A stretch of 64,000 nucleotides of DNA from Nemophila menziesii (GCA_029959085.1 JARWIR010000014.1:11144001-11208000), one strand, 5' to 3'. Positions 45,414 to 58,076 are shown, counted from the first letter of the stretch. The notes: generated by a model from the sequence alone, not told the origin. Made by a program: numbers and translations.

Positions 45414-46983
45414 TTGTATCGTCCCGATACAATAAAGATAAAAACATAGGGAAGTCTATAAATACACACTTGTAAAATTCTCAACACAAGGAAAAAGCAT
45501 AGCAGAATATATAGAATAAACCTAAAGCACATAACTCAGAAAATTTCATGCAATAATATTCATAAACTACATACCTGTACACTTCTCATATCCACAGTCA
45601 ACACGGCTTGACTTCAAGATCAGATTAGTTTCGCAATGTAAGAAGGATTGGGACTTTACTCAGTTCCCCAAGAGAGCTATAGATTGTTCATCAAACCTCA
45701 CTAGTATCCAAGGATCCACTTAACTAATCTCTAATGGCTCAATCACTTCTCAATTACATAACAAAGAATCACAAGGTCTTTAAGGTTGTAATGTAGGCTT
45801 AGGGACGGGTATGATAGTATATTTGGATAATTTGGAGTGAGCTTTTGGCTCTCTCCTCACTAGCCATCAACGAATCGCCCTAGAGCTTGAGTGACTCTCA
45901 TAAAACGTTTCTCACTCAACCCAATGAATTCCTTGATGCATAATTTTAGCATCCCCAGTTAACACAACTAAAGCTTAAGATGTTCACATAAAAATCCTCT
46001 TTGCCGGTCCGAATATATTTTCTTTTCTTTTCAAATCAATGTTCTTTTATAGCTATGACTCTCTTTTAATGATGAGATATCACGCTAATTTTCTCATATA
46101 TATATTTTTTCTTTTAATTGCCCTTGTTGGCAAAATTAGCTCGAAGCTTCTTTTTCATTCACTATTACCCCGGCAAGGGTTACAATACAAAGCTGTGAAA
46201 CATCATTAATATAAAGCACAAAGCACAATAATAAGCTCAAAAATCCCAACATAACAATAATTCCCATAATGGTGGACCCACCACCCCAAACTCAAGCTCT
46301 AAAATAACTGTCTATGCACCGCGATTCGAGTGCGGGTCATATGGAAAAGTCCTAAAATCTAAAGGATATGGCTTATAATGTGGTTCAATCAAAAGGCTTT
46401 AGAAAGGCTAGAAGGGGCTAAGAAGGATATAGCATATAATCAAAATCACAAGGTGAGAAGGTATAAAAAGGCTTCAAGGGCTTCAAAATATGAAGGAACC
46501 GTCTTAATCACTTTCTACACTATGTAATATCGAAGATTTCTTACCTTTAGCACTTTTATCAAATGGTTTTTCAACTAGCTTGGATCTCACGGTCTACACA
46601 CTTCTCAAGGTTCCCTGAGATCGAACATACTTTCTATCGCATTGCTCACTAATCTTTTCTTTACTATCAACGTGTGTTTCCTGCAAATACTCAAAGCATA
46701 CAAACACATAGCTCATAAACATATCACTTACTATCATTAATCTACTGAGCTCATGCTTCCAAGCTATTAAACACATTCTACATCTAATTCCCATGTATCA
46801 AAAATTTTAATTTCACCCAAAAAACAGAAAAATGGAGATGAGAGACAACGAATCCCCACACCCCCAACTCAAAAATGAGCCGTGTCCCCACGACTCGAAA
46901 AAGACTCGAAAAACAGAAATTAAAATTAGCAGATAGACATATTTACAGAAATGGTAAGGAAGAAAGAGAACATACTCTCGAGG
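45414..46983 (-). other. 3' untranslated region of element B (copy 2)
   Basis: Duplicate of 15570-17139, including the GGGA-loop hairpin at 46877-46896, unchanged. Confidence 0.7.
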
Positions 46984-48190
46984 CTATTGCCTCGCATCAT
47001 TGATATCCAAGGTTGGAATTGCTGGACCTTTCGTTAATTGTTCAAGGAGTTTCATGATGTGCACTTGATTAGCGTTGATTTGTGCCACATCATTGACTAA
47101 GGAAGTTCGAGCTGCTTCAAATTTCGTTAAATGCTCCTCCATCTTCTCTTGCCAATTTTGCTCCTTTTCTTCCTTCGAGACTTGAGTAGAACCCGCTCTT
47201 CGAAGACTTTCCTTGATCCATGCATTATCAATATAACTCATCTTAAACTCGAGTTTCTCTTCTTCACCCAATGTAACATTCGCATTTCGCACAAGACACG
47301 TGATCATAGTTGGAAATTTAACATTATAAACTGATTTAGGAGAGACCGAGAATCGTATCACCTCCTCATTAGATTAACTGTGCCACATCAACTTCTTCTC
47401 CTCCTCTCAAAATACAGTCCAACAGTAACGCGTTCTTCATAGTCACATCCAAAGTTCGTGTGTTTCCAAAGACATTAGGAATAAGGAAATTGTGCCAAAT
47501 TCTTGCATCCGCTTGAAGATATTTGTAAGGCCAAGGTGCCTTCAATTCTCCCTTATGTGCTTGCACTTTCTCCTTGTCTAAAACATGCTCAAAAAGTGAT
47601 TCCTCATCAAAGATTTTTCGTTTAGCAACTGCTTCTTCAAATTTGCAAAAACCTTTCAATTTCTTAAACTTGAAGTGGTTCCTAATCTCCTCAACTGTGA
47701 AAGGAACTAGCTTTCCTCTAATCGGAACACAATTACTATCTTGGCTAAAGAGGCCTAGATAGAACTCCAAAACTAATTCAGGACATAATTCAGAACGGCT
47801 TACCATGAACGTAGACCAACCCAATTTCTCACCAAGCTCAAAGAATCTCTTGTATTCTCCATCTCTAATTTCTTCCTTGAATACTTTCTCATAAGCAAAA
47901 GGCAGTTCTTTTAATTGTTTCTCTGCAGAAATCTTCAGAGCTCTTGAAGTATCCACTTTCTCTATAGGTATAAGATCTTGTTGAGGTTGAGGTTTCTCCT
48001 TTGCATAATAATAACGCTTTTTACCATTACGATCATACGAAGGTTTCCCACTCTTCTCTACTTTCTCTTTACCCTTTGATTTAGAACTAGCACCCTTGTT
48101 AATTGATTTCTTCTCGTTTAAATCCAATCCCTTGTTACTCTTCACCTCCCTCTTGTTAGATAAGATTGTTGTTCTATTAGTCATCTTCAA
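46984..48190 (-). pseudogene. Extra 3' ORF of element B, frameshifted in copy 2
   Basis: Same gene as 17140-18345, but CCTCCTCATAGATT has become CCTCCTCATTAGATT near 47365-47375. The added T shifts the frame after residue 273 (VDVAQLI) and the reading stops at 47369. The remaining 125 codons are open as a separate frame (47361-46984). Copy 1 is intact, so this break arose after the duplication, or it is a sequencing error. Confidence 0.8.
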
Positions 48191-48615
48191 TTAACCCCCA
48201 ACTCAAAGCTTTAGCAACCCTTGAAATAAACTCTTGAATTAATGGATGAACAAGCTTGATTTGGCCTAGGATGGGTGAATTGGTGATGAATCTCTATGTG
48301 GGTGAGGATGATTTGTAATGGGTAGGCTTGGATTTTAGAAATTGTGTGATGAATTTGTGAAATTTGGCTCTTTGATTCTTCAATTTGAATGAATTTGGTG
48401 ATGATTGGTAACTTGAATCTCTCTTGTAATGAAGTGGAGAAAAGGTTTGATGTGTTTTTCTTGATGATTGGATAGTGTTTTGGTGATTGGTGAAGGTTTT
48501 GATGAGCTTCAATGGAGTTAGGAGAGTTGTGGAGAAGAAAAAGAGGGTTAAGGTTTAATAAATTCGGAATAACAAGCTTAATACCTCCTTTATAACTCAA
48601 TCCCGTAACTTTCTC
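48191..48615 (-). promoter_or_regulatory. Leader of the extra ORF (B, copy 2)
   Basis: Duplicate of 18346-18770, with the PPT-like motif before the ATG and the TTATAAAGG box at 48589-48595. Confidence 0.4.
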
Positions 48616-49030
48616 TCTCCTCTGGCGGCGCTGCGGACTACCCCTGCGGACCATGGGGTGCACCGCAGGGTAGTCTGCGACATCTGATGCTGGAAAATTT
48701 TTGCTCTCTGGTCTAGACCCGTGGTAGGACCCCGTGGCACGGGTTTTTGGGCTCGCGGACTAGGGCCCGTTGTACCGGAGGGTACCCCGCGGCATCTGTA
48801 GCTGACTCCGTCAAAATATTCGTGGCACCTACCCCGTGGCACGCGTTTCTGAGGCGCGGACCATGGTGCGGTGTACCAGAGGGTAGTCCGCGGCAATTTT
48901 TCTGGTTTCTGGATCAGACCCGCGGTAGCAACCCGTGGTACGGGTTTTTGACCTCGCGGACCATCCATGCGGACCATGGGGTAGTCCGTGGGGTAGTCCG
49001 CGGGGTGCATTCTTGCGCTCCAAAAATTTT
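48616..49030 (-). repeat. GC-rich palindromic repeat array of element B (copy 2)
   Basis: Duplicate of 18771-19185. One substitution changes TACCGGAGG to TACCAGAGG near 48878; unit number is unchanged. Confidence 0.85.
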
Positions 49031-49233
49031 CCTCGCGTTCCCTAACTCGATTTCTCCAATTCCTACACACCAAAAACACTAATACCTTCCTCAAATATGC
49101 ATTATCAACTAAAAACAACTAAAATAAAATTAAACTAAAAACGTAAAAGACATGAAAACATAAAAAAACTTCGGGTTGTCTCCCGAACAGCACTTTTGTT
49201 TAACGTCTTTCAAAGTTAGACGTGTTACCTCTG

Positions 49234-50688
49234 TCAAGATTTGCGAATATAGCCTCCCCAACAACGAGTAAGTCTATGAACGTCAACTAATCTGCGCTTG
49301 ACCCCAGTTTTGGGGCAAATTTCTATCACCTTGGCTGAAACAACTTTAGTGACAATGAATGGTCCCATCCACGAATCTTTGAAACTTCGTGGCCTATTCT
49401 CGCGTTTGTGAGCTTTCCATAAGACTTCATGGCCAACCCCAAACTCAATGTCTGGCTCAGTATCCACAGGCTTTAAGTGGATCTTCTCAGGAGTGACTTT
49501 GTGATGTGAAAGGCTGTGGATGATAGGCACGGTGGGATCCAACTTCCTCGGTTTCTTACCCAAGACATAGAAGGTCTCGGATATATTCTTAGCATGAAGG
49601 GTGATGGTCCCATCTTGGAGGTTGATCACACTTTGGCTTGTGGCCATGAAAGGCCGTCCAAGTATGATCGGAACCTGCTTATCTACATCAAACTCAATAA
49701 TAACAAAGTCAATAGGGATGGCGATATTACCTGCACGGACTAAGACGTCCTCCACTGTTCCCCATGTCCTTTTCACTGAGTTGTCAGCAAACTGCAACGT
49801 CACTGGAGTTTTCTCTGATTTCTGAAGTCCAAGTCTCTCGAACACGGACTTAGGCATAAGATTTACATCAGAACCCACATCGTACATAGCTTTCACTTTG
49901 AGCATACCATGTAATTGAATAGGAAGGTTGAAACTTCCCGGATCCTTAAGCTTTGTAGGTAGCTCTCTTTCACTTCTTCTTGAAACCCTCAGGTTCTCTC
50001 TTGGGATCTCTACACTTGCCTCTTTCTCAAGAATAACTTGCGTAAAAACTTGTTGCGGTGTAAGTCCTCTCTTCGCAATCTCAAGCATTTGGGCGTTGAT
50101 ATTTTCAGGTTGGTACGCCTCTACAAATGTCTTGAGAACAGTGTCATCTTTAGGATTTGTATCAGGAATAGTTGATGATACTGGTTGAACAATAGGTGGC
50201 GATTCCACCTTCTCTTCTACTTTCTCTTCTAGCACAGCAGGTGCCACTTCATCTTTCGATTCCTCTCTTGAGGCTTCTTCCTCTTTCTCTTTAGCTAACT
50301 CGGCTGCATATTCCACTACCGATCGAATCTCCTCTTGCACCTTCCTCAGTAGCTCTATAAACTCGTCTTTCTCTTGATCGTCCTCCACATAAACTTCAGA
50401 ACAGTCAGATTCCACGGGGCTAGACTTGGTTGGTTCTTCTTCAGTACTCGGAATTTCCACGGCACTAATGGCAGCATGTGGTATTTCTTCTTCTTCAATT
50501 TCAAGGCATATAGCCTTGCAAGTTTCGAACCCAACATTGTTTTCACCTCCTTCGATCGCCTTTACTTCTTTTTGTTCTACTACACTTGTTAACACTTTGT
50601 TTAACTGTTCTACTTGAGTACTTAGCATCTGAAGTATGGCATCGTGTCCTCTGACCTTCTCGTCCTGAGCGTTTATAGTCGTGGTCAA
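49234..50688 (-). CDS. Element B protease-integrase tail fusion ORF (copy 2)
   Basis: 484 codons, open as in copy 1 (19389-20843). About six substitutions change single residues (for example P to L in VIPEKEAS, L to I in FVILEF, S to R near the end in DVHSLT), and none makes a stop. Confidence 0.75.
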   Translation of the reverse strand: MTTTINAQDEKVRGHDAILQMLSTQVEQLNKVLTSVVEQKEVKAIEGGENNVGFETCKAICLEIEEEEIPHAAISAVEIPSTEEEPTKSSPVESDCSEVYVEDDQEKDEFIELLRKVQEEIRSVVEYAAELAKEKEEEASREESKDEVAPAVLEEKVEEKVESPPIVQPVSSTIPDTNPKDDTVLKTFVEAYQPENINAQMLEIAKRGLTPQQVFTQVILEKEASVEIPRENLRVSRRSERELPTKLKDPGSFNLPIQLHGMLKVKAMYDVGSDVNLMPKSVFERLGLQKSEKTPVTLQFADNSVKRTWGTVEDVLVRAGNIAIPIDFVIIEFDVDKQVPIILGRPFMATSQSVINLQDGTITLHAKNISETFYVLGKKPRKLDPTVPIIHSLSHHKVTPEKIHLKPVDTEPDIEFGVGHEVLWKAHKRENRPRSFKDSWMGPFIVTKVVSAKVIEICPKTGVKRRLVDVHRLTRCWGGYIRKS

Positions 50689-52126
50689 ACGGTCTAGAGC
50701 TTGTGCTATCTGTGTGCTGTCTATAGCTCCTTCTTGTGGATACTGAGGTTAAGCTTTCTGATCTAAAGTATCGGTATAGGCGTCTTGAGCAGGTTGTTGT
50801 GGAGGAGCCGGTCTATTCTGATATTGATTTTGGTACTGACCTCTCTGTTGGTAAGAGTTGTTCTGGGGGCGCGGTTGATAATGACCAGGATTAGCAGCCC
50901 CTTGTGGATTTGAATACTGCATACCCGGATGGTTGCGGTTGCCCCATCGGTTGGATATAAAGTACACAGATTGCGGATTTGCTTCGCACTCTTCCCATGA
51001 ATGATCGTTAACTCCACATTGTTGACAACCTTGTGCCTCTTGAACTACCTTTGTTGCGGCTATATTCTTCTCCATCGCGATTTTCAGCTCCTTGATTTGA
51101 TTTTCTAAAGAGGATATTTGAGCTGAGTTCGCAGTTTCTGCATCAAAAACGAAGCATTCCTCGGGTCTTTGCTACAGAAGCTCGCGTTGAAGGCCAACTT
51201 CTTTCTTGTTCCATAATATTCTCTAACACCTCGGAAGCTTCATTGTGATTCATGGACACAAAATTACCCTTTCCAATGTTATCCACCTTTTCTCTACCTT
51301 TATCATTAAGACCTTCATAGAACATAGCAAGTTGTAGAGCAGGTGTGTAACCATGGAGCGGACATCTAGTTAATTTTTGTTGAAACCTTGTCCATGCTTC
51401 TCCCACTGTTTCTCCATCTTCTTGGCAAAATCTTGCAAGCTCGGTTTGATCTTTAAGTCTCATGCTCTTCGGATAAAATCGGTTAAAGAATGCGGCTTGA
51501 AGTTCTCTCCAAGAATGAATGGTTCCATGTGGTTGTATCTCTAGCCAATCGCTAGCTCTTCCGGTCAAGAAAAACGAAAACATATGACAATACAGTTGCT
51601 CGCGTGTAATGCCCGGAGTAATGTAGGCATCACAAATCTGCATAAACTTCTGAATCGCTTTTACCGGATCTTGAATAGTTGTACCAGTATAGAGTCTGAA
51701 ACTTTGAAATTGACTAAGCATACCCGGATCGGGTATAAATTTGATATTCGGAATCTCAGGAGGGCGGTAACCGATGGGTTGAACATGGAATGGTATGTTA
51801 AGGCCAGGTAGATCTTGTTCAACTCGGTTCTGTTGATTATTAAGGTTATTCCCATTACCTCCTCCTGCTGGTAGCTGTACTCCTTCTTGTCCACCAAGTG
51901 GTAGCTCTGGTTGTTGTCCACCTTGGTTATTCTGCACTCCACCGAGTGGTGGTCCAAGTATTGGATCTTGTTGCAATCCTCCTCCTGGTAATTGTTGTCC
52001 TCCTCCAACTGGTGGATCTCGTTGGGATGCCATAACTCTTCTCAAGGCTCTTTCCTCACGAAATCGTTTGTTGTAAGGTCTGAAGCTCCTCTCAGGCTCC
52101 GATAAGGGAGGCCAAGAATTAAACAC
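50689..52126 (-). pseudogene. gag: Element B gag (copy 2)
   Basis: Same frameshift near 51170-51185 and same TAA near 50749 as copy 1. Zinc knuckle at about 51025-50984. One glutamine is proline here (QQPELPLGG). Confidence 0.85.
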
Positions 52127-52268
52127 TGTGAAACCTGAAAAAGACTAAAGCAAACCACAAGCGTAAATCTGGAAAAATAAAAATTAAAACTAAAGTAAAA
52201 CTGAAAAGTAAAAACTAATTAAAAACTAAAACTCGAAATAGATAACCCACACGCTAACAAGACACAAA

Positions 52269-52286
52269 TCCCCGGCAGCGGCGCCA
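52269..52286 (-). promoter_or_regulatory. Primer-binding site of element B (copy 2)
   Basis: Identical to 22424-22441. Confidence 0.92.
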
Positions 52287-52292
52287 AAAACT

Positions 52293-53824
52293 TGGTGTCG
52301 CCTAGGGTGTGATAAAAATAAGATCAAATTAAGTATGGAAAACTATGCACTCTCACCCTAGACAGGCACAGTACTACAAGTATTACAGGACGTATGCAAG
52401 TTTTAATGATAAGTAGAGTTCGTTCTCAGGGACTTAAGTGTGTTAATCGCGTAGGAAACAATGACGAGTAAAAGTAAATAATTAAAAGACAGAAAGTAAA
52501 GCAAATAGATTTCGAAAATAGCAATTAAAACTAAGAAAATAAAGACAATAAAGTAAAAGATTAAGAAATATGAGATGAGAAGTATAGCTTAGGTTTTGCT
52601 AGTATGCACTAATCCTTCTAATTCTATCTATAAATCTAGTTCATAAGGGAGAATATTAGCTCTTGGTAATACTTAGTCAGGATTCTATATTCCCCAATCT
52701 TGGACCTTGCGAGCGACTAAGGGGGCTACGGCACAACCAAGACGAGGACTCAAATAGGGTTATCAAACGCCACTAAGGCCCTATCCAGCACACTACAATC
52801 AATTGGTGATATGGTGGTTAAAACAAACCCTAATGACTATCTAGTTAGAAGTATGTTTTGTCAGAACTGCTATCGACACTAGAATATTATGTGGTGGTTC
52901 AATAGTTAAACACCCAGTTACGGTGACCATCTAACTACTCTTAAAACAATCCTAAAGTGATCAATTCTAGGAAAGACAGTAAATCAAAACACATAAGCAA
53001 ATATAAAGTAAGTAGCTAATATCAGATTAAAACATATAATTCCCAAAGAAACTTAGATAGAAGAATTAGAATTCATAGATTATACATATGCAAAACCCAA
53101 GCTATGGGAGGTTTAGTTCATACCTGAAGGAAATAAACTAAAAGAAATTACAAAAGACATCATCTTGCTCTCTACAATAAACTGGAAGAATAAAACCTTA
53201 AGAACTAATTACTATGAGGCAAGGATGATTTACAAGTGATATAAGGGTGTATTTATAGGTGTTTAGAAGACTTAATTCGTTTTCTTGAGGAATAGTTAAG
53301 GTAATGGACTTTTAGCCCAACTCAAATTCGTATGGAAATAAAGATAAACACTGCTGCACCGTTTTGAGCGTATCTTCTTCGTTATTGGTCCGATTTTGCT
53401 CCACAAGATACCAAAAGAATCACAACAAAATTATCTAGGCCCTGTAGAAGGAAATCTCCAAATTCGGCCTATTTCTTAGGTAAAAACACTAATCTTTAGA
53501 CGAGTGTGCAGAATCCCAGATTTAGGCAGCTTTTCCTTTTCCATCTTTTTAGCTTTTATTTTCTTTTCTCCAATTACCATGCTAATCTCTTTCCATAAGT
53601 TGTTGTCTTTGACTTGGACTCTAATTAATCTCCATAATTATCTTTAAAGCTACACACTAAATAAACAATTAAACCCAATACGCTCTAAAAATATTATTTC
53701 TACAAATCAAGACACAAAATAGGAAAGTGCACTAAAACTCAAGAAAATCGACATTATTGACTTCTAAAACACTAAAAATGATGTCTCATCTTAACATAAA
53801 TCTATCACAAATGAGGAGACATCA
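52293..53824 (-). repeat. 5' LTR of element B (copy 2)
   Basis: Duplicate of 22448-23979. TATA box at 53250-53257 (sense TATAAATA). Differs at GCCCTGTAGA near 53441 (copy 1 GCCCTTTAGA), and at AATAGTTAAAC where copy 1 has AATAGGTAAAC. Confidence 0.93.
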
Positions 53825-56344
53825 CAGGCCAAAAGGGCAACTCCCAAGTGATACTATTGCAACTCGAGATGATGCTTGTCATGCAGTTGAATTGCGAAGT
53901 GGAAAAAAACTACCTCCACCTAGAAGAGAACCAGAACCAATCCCTATTCCAGAAAAGGGGGGAGACAAAACAACAGAAGATAAGGTAGAAGAGGTAGTTG
54001 AACCAGAGGGTGTCCAAACCAAAACACCCGAAAAGAAGAACAGCTCAGTGGAACTTAATACACGCCCTCCACCACCATACCCTTCACGTGTCAGAAAAAA
54101 GGACAATGACCAAGAATTCAAGAAGTTCGTTGACATTGTGAGCAAGTTAGATATTAATATGCCGTTTGTAGAAGCTCTCAAGAGAATGCCGAAATATCTA
54201 AAATTCATGAAGGACATTCTTTCTAACAAACGAAGTATAGAAACTGGGGAAACAATTGGATTGCATATGGAGTGTAGTGATATTTGTCAAAACAAGTTAC
54301 CACCAAAGCTAGAAGATCCCAGAAGTTTTACTATTCCCATTGGCATTGGAGACAGTTGGACCGGGAAAGCATTATGTGATCTAGGCGCGAGTATTAATCT
54401 CATGCCAAGATCCCTATTCGAGAAGCTTAATATAGGAGAGGTAGTACCCAATTCTGTGGTATTACAAATGGCGGATCGCTCCCTCTCCCGACCAGTAGTT
54501 AAAATAGAAGATGTTTTAGTTAAAGCTGGTACTTTTATTTTTCCTTGTGATTTTATTATTCTTGACTACGACGCGGATAAGAATGTCCCCATCATCTTGG
54601 GAAGACCATTCTTAGCCACGGGGCGTACACTAATAGATGTTGAGAATGGTGAGTTGATCATGAGGGTACAAGACGAACAGGTACGATTCAATGTGTTTAA
54701 GGCTATGAAGTTACCAAAGTCGAAAGATGAATGTTTCAAAATAGATGTCATCGGAAAAATCACACAAGAAGTCTTCAATGAAGCTACCTTAGATGATGAT
54801 CTTGATGAGGCCTTAGCACTTGAATCACAAGAGGAAAACGAGATTCCCCCCGACGAAGTTGCTGCATTAGGATCAAATATACGAGAACTACTTCGAGAAT
54901 CAGGTGACATAGAACCTATAAAGCAACTATCCATAATATGTCCACCTATTCTCGAAGAAAAACCGCTTCCAGATCATCTACCCTATGCATATTTAGGTAC
55001 GAACAAAACTTTGTCTGTTATTACTTCTTCTAACCTTTCAGGTCTTCAAGAGGAGAAGCTCCTTCATGTGTTTCGCGCTAACATAGAAGCAATCAGATGG
55101 ACTATTGCTGACATCAAGGGAATTAGTCCTTCCGTTTGCAAACACAAAATCATTCTTGAGAACGAAGGTGGGCGATCTATAGAGGGGCAAAGAAGACTCA
55201 TGCCAGCTATGGAAGAAGTGGTAAGGAAGGAGGTAATCAAGTTACTAGAGGCAGGAATTATTTATCCGATTGCTAGCAGTGATTGGGTTGGTCCAGTGCA
55301 ATGTGTTCCAAAGAAAGGAGATATTACTACCATCCTTAATGATCAATGTGAAGCCATACCATCAAGAACAGTTGTGGGGTGGCGAGTATGCTTGGATTAC
55401 CGAAGACTCAATAAAGCTACAAAGAAATATCACTTCCCGCTACCATTAATTGATCAGATGCTAGACAAACTCGCAGGGAGAGAATATTATCGTTTCTTAG
55501 ACGGATATTTGGGTTATAATCAGATTTGTGTGGATCCCCTTGATCAACACAAAACAACTTTTACTTGTCCGTTTGGCACATTTTCTTATAGAAGGATGCC
55601 GTTTGGTTTATGTAATGCACCTGCCATGTTCCAGAGGTGCACGATGGCTATATTTTGGGACATGATTGATAAATATTTGGAGGTTTTTATGGATGATTTT
55701 TCGGTGTTTGGAGATAGTTTTGATGATTGTTTGAATAATCTTGAGAAAGTCCTTGTGAGATGTAAAGAAAAAGATCTTGTGCTTAACTGGGAAAAATGCC
55801 ACTTCATGGTTCAAGAGGGAATTGTGTTGGGACATAAAGTTTCGAAGGCAGGAATGGAGGTTGATCGTGCTAAAATTGAAGTTATCAAAACATTACCACC
55901 TCCCGTTTCTGTCAAAGGAGTGAGAAGTTTCTTGGGTCACGCAGGATTTTATCGAAGATTTATTAAAGATTTCTACAAGATCGCCAAAACGCTTTGCTCT
56001 TTGCTTGAAAAGGATACTCCTTTTAACTTTACTGACGAATGTCTTTAAGCGTTTTTTACGATTAAGGAGAAACTGATCTCCACACCTATTGTTATACCTC
56101 CTGATTGGAAAGCTCCGTTTGAACTTATATGCGATGCTAGTGATCACGTTATGGGTGTTGTGTTGGGGTAGAGGAAAAACAAGCTCTTCCACACGATTTA
56201 TTATGCAAGTAAGACCTTCAACGCTGCCCAGATGAACTATACAGTAACGGAGAAAGAGATGTTGGCCGTAGTATATGCTTTTGATAAATTTCGTTCCTAT
56301 CTGATTGGGAAGAAAATTGTTGTGTACACGGACCATTCAGCTAT
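53825..56344 (+). pseudogene. pol: Element C gag end, protease, RT and RNase H (copy 2)
   Basis: Open from inside LTR B to 56048; true C sequence starts at the duplicated CAGGC (53825). The protease LCDLGASINLMP, RT core and FMDD (55686-55697) are as in copy 1. Beyond 55838 it reads [24 protein letters not shown] and [21 protein letters not shown] at 56046 then interrupts ECL...AFFTIKEKL, and a TAG near 56170 replaces glutamine in VVLGQRK. RNase H continues ([40 protein letters not shown]) until LTR D cuts it at 56345. Two stops, so inactive, but only lightly decayed. Confidence 0.87.
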
Positions 56345-58076
56345 TGATGTCTCCCGATTTGTTTTAATTATTAGCCCCTTGGAGACATCCTTTTAGGTGA
56401 ATAAATGACTTATTTGATAGACTTTTAGGCTTAATTGATCATATTACACTTTCTCCCCTTGGAAATTAACTATTTGCAGAATCTGAGCTTTTTTGCCTAA
56501 ATTTGACTATTTTTAATGCAAAGTTAATTGGTTCTTGAATCTCATGAAAGACCAATCCAAGGAGGAGAAGTGAGAATAAAGTCTTAGTGTATTTTAGAGT
56601 GTTAGGAAATGATTTTTAGTCGAGTTTCTATTTTTAGAGTACACTTTCCTATTTTATTTCTTGATTTATTGATTTATTCTTTTTAAGCATATGCGGTTTA
56701 ATTATTTATTTAATGTGAAGCTTTAAAAGATAAATGGTAATTAATTAGAGGCCAAGTCAAGATAAAGATGAAAGGAAAGAAGATTTACATGGAAATAAGA
56801 AGATTTAGGAAAGATTTATTCAAAGGAGGAAAAGATAAAGCTGCCTTGTGAATCTGAAAATCCAGCCACGTTTTAGAGATTAAATCATAATAAAAGATTG
56901 GCATGGATTCTGGACGAATGGTCTGCACCAATAGAAATCTCTTTCCAAGATAAGTGGTTTCATATATTGGAACTTCTCAAATGGATAAGTATTGAAAAAG
57001 ATATGACCAAATCAAATCAGCAGCAAACTCTTACCTTTCCTAGAATTTAGAGCTACGAATTTGAGAGTCTTTTACTTGTCTTCCACTCCAAGCAAATTCG
57101 ACCTAGGATCCTTCAACACCTATAAATACACCCCTTAACCTCCTACTTTCACACACTTCAGAGAATTAAACAAGAGGCTTAAGGTTTTCAAGTCAGAGCA
57201 CGAAGGAGAGAAGAAGCTAGACGCTGGAGGAATCCTGTTCTTCCATCCATAGTCATTCTACCGTTTAGGTTTTTCATTTATCTTTTGTATTTGAACATGA
57301 ATTCCTTTTATTTTATGTTAGTCTTTAATTTCATTATGAGCTAAATTTCTTTATACTTGAGAATCGCATTAAAGGGATGAACCTTAATTAATTAAATCTA
57401 TGTTTTGAATTTGGGATTGTTTAGATTTAAATAGGATTGATTTTTATATATTGGTTATTACTTTGTATTCATTACTAATTCTTTTCCGCGCAACTAGAAT
57501 TAGCTGTTAGTATTTGGGCTATTCACTTTAGTGGCGAAGTGATCATCCGACAGGGGGGTTTGAATACAGATCTAGGTAATACCCGTGTAACGTCCTTTAT
57601 TGACCGATAGGCTTAACTAGTTACATAGCCAAAGAGGTAAAATCATAACATCTGAAGAGCCATATTCGACCATACAGGTGTTTTTGATACTTTAGGATAG
57701 CTTCTAGGTCCACCAGACAGGGGGCTAGGAAATATTAGAGTCCCGACTAATATCATAATTCCAATTTTGCCCTTAGACATAGCATAGATTATATTGATTA
57801 AGTGGATTCCTTTGCGAGACTCAAGTATCTCCCTTATCTGAAGTTAGTCGTTTATTTGCTTTATTTCCTTTCTGTTAATTTAATTTTAGTCTTTACTTTT
57901 ATTTGCATCTTTTAATTTCCAAAAACCAAACAAAAATTCTATCTTTTATTTTTCTGTTTAGCAATTATTCTTTCTACTTGATTGATACTTGGGTTAAACC
58001 TAATCCGTCCCTGAGAACAAACTTGATTATCATATATTACTTGGGACAACCGTACACTTGCGGTTAAGTGGTTCCT
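56345..58076 (+). mobile_element. LTR D, + orientation, inserted in C and truncated by E
   Basis: Starts TGATGTCTCCCG directly after the RNase H motif of C (preceding bases GCTAT are the candidate target duplication). The edge dyad spans 56345-56390. TATA box TATAAATA at 57121-57128; the usual TCCCTGAGAACAAAC and ACCGTACACTTGCGGTT boxes lie near 58010-58063. It breaks off at 58076, where minus-strand LTR E begins. By comparison with E about 45 bases of its 3' end are missing, expected on the far side of E. Whether D is a full element or a solo LTR cannot be seen. Confidence 0.8.
57121..57128 (+). promoter_or_regulatory. TATA box of LTR D
   Basis: TATAAATA in CCTATAAATACACCCC, the same context as in LTR B. 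Confidence 0.6.

Larger units (their letters stand above)
43875..53824 (-). mobile_element. Element B (copy 2)
   Basis: 9,950 bp, duplicate of 14031-23979, one base longer because of an inserted T near 47370. CAGGC flanks at 43870-43874 and 53825-53829. Its two LTRs differ from each other far more than either differs from its copy-1 counterpart. Confidence 0.93.
41345..56344 (+). mobile_element. Element C (copy 2), longer on the right
   Basis: Same as copy 1 up to 55838, then continues through the RT/RNase H connection to a VYTDHSAI RNase H motif and is cut at 56344 by LTR D. Element B occupies 43875-53824. The integrase and 3' LTR of C, if they survive, lie beyond D and E outside the window. 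Confidence 0.88.
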
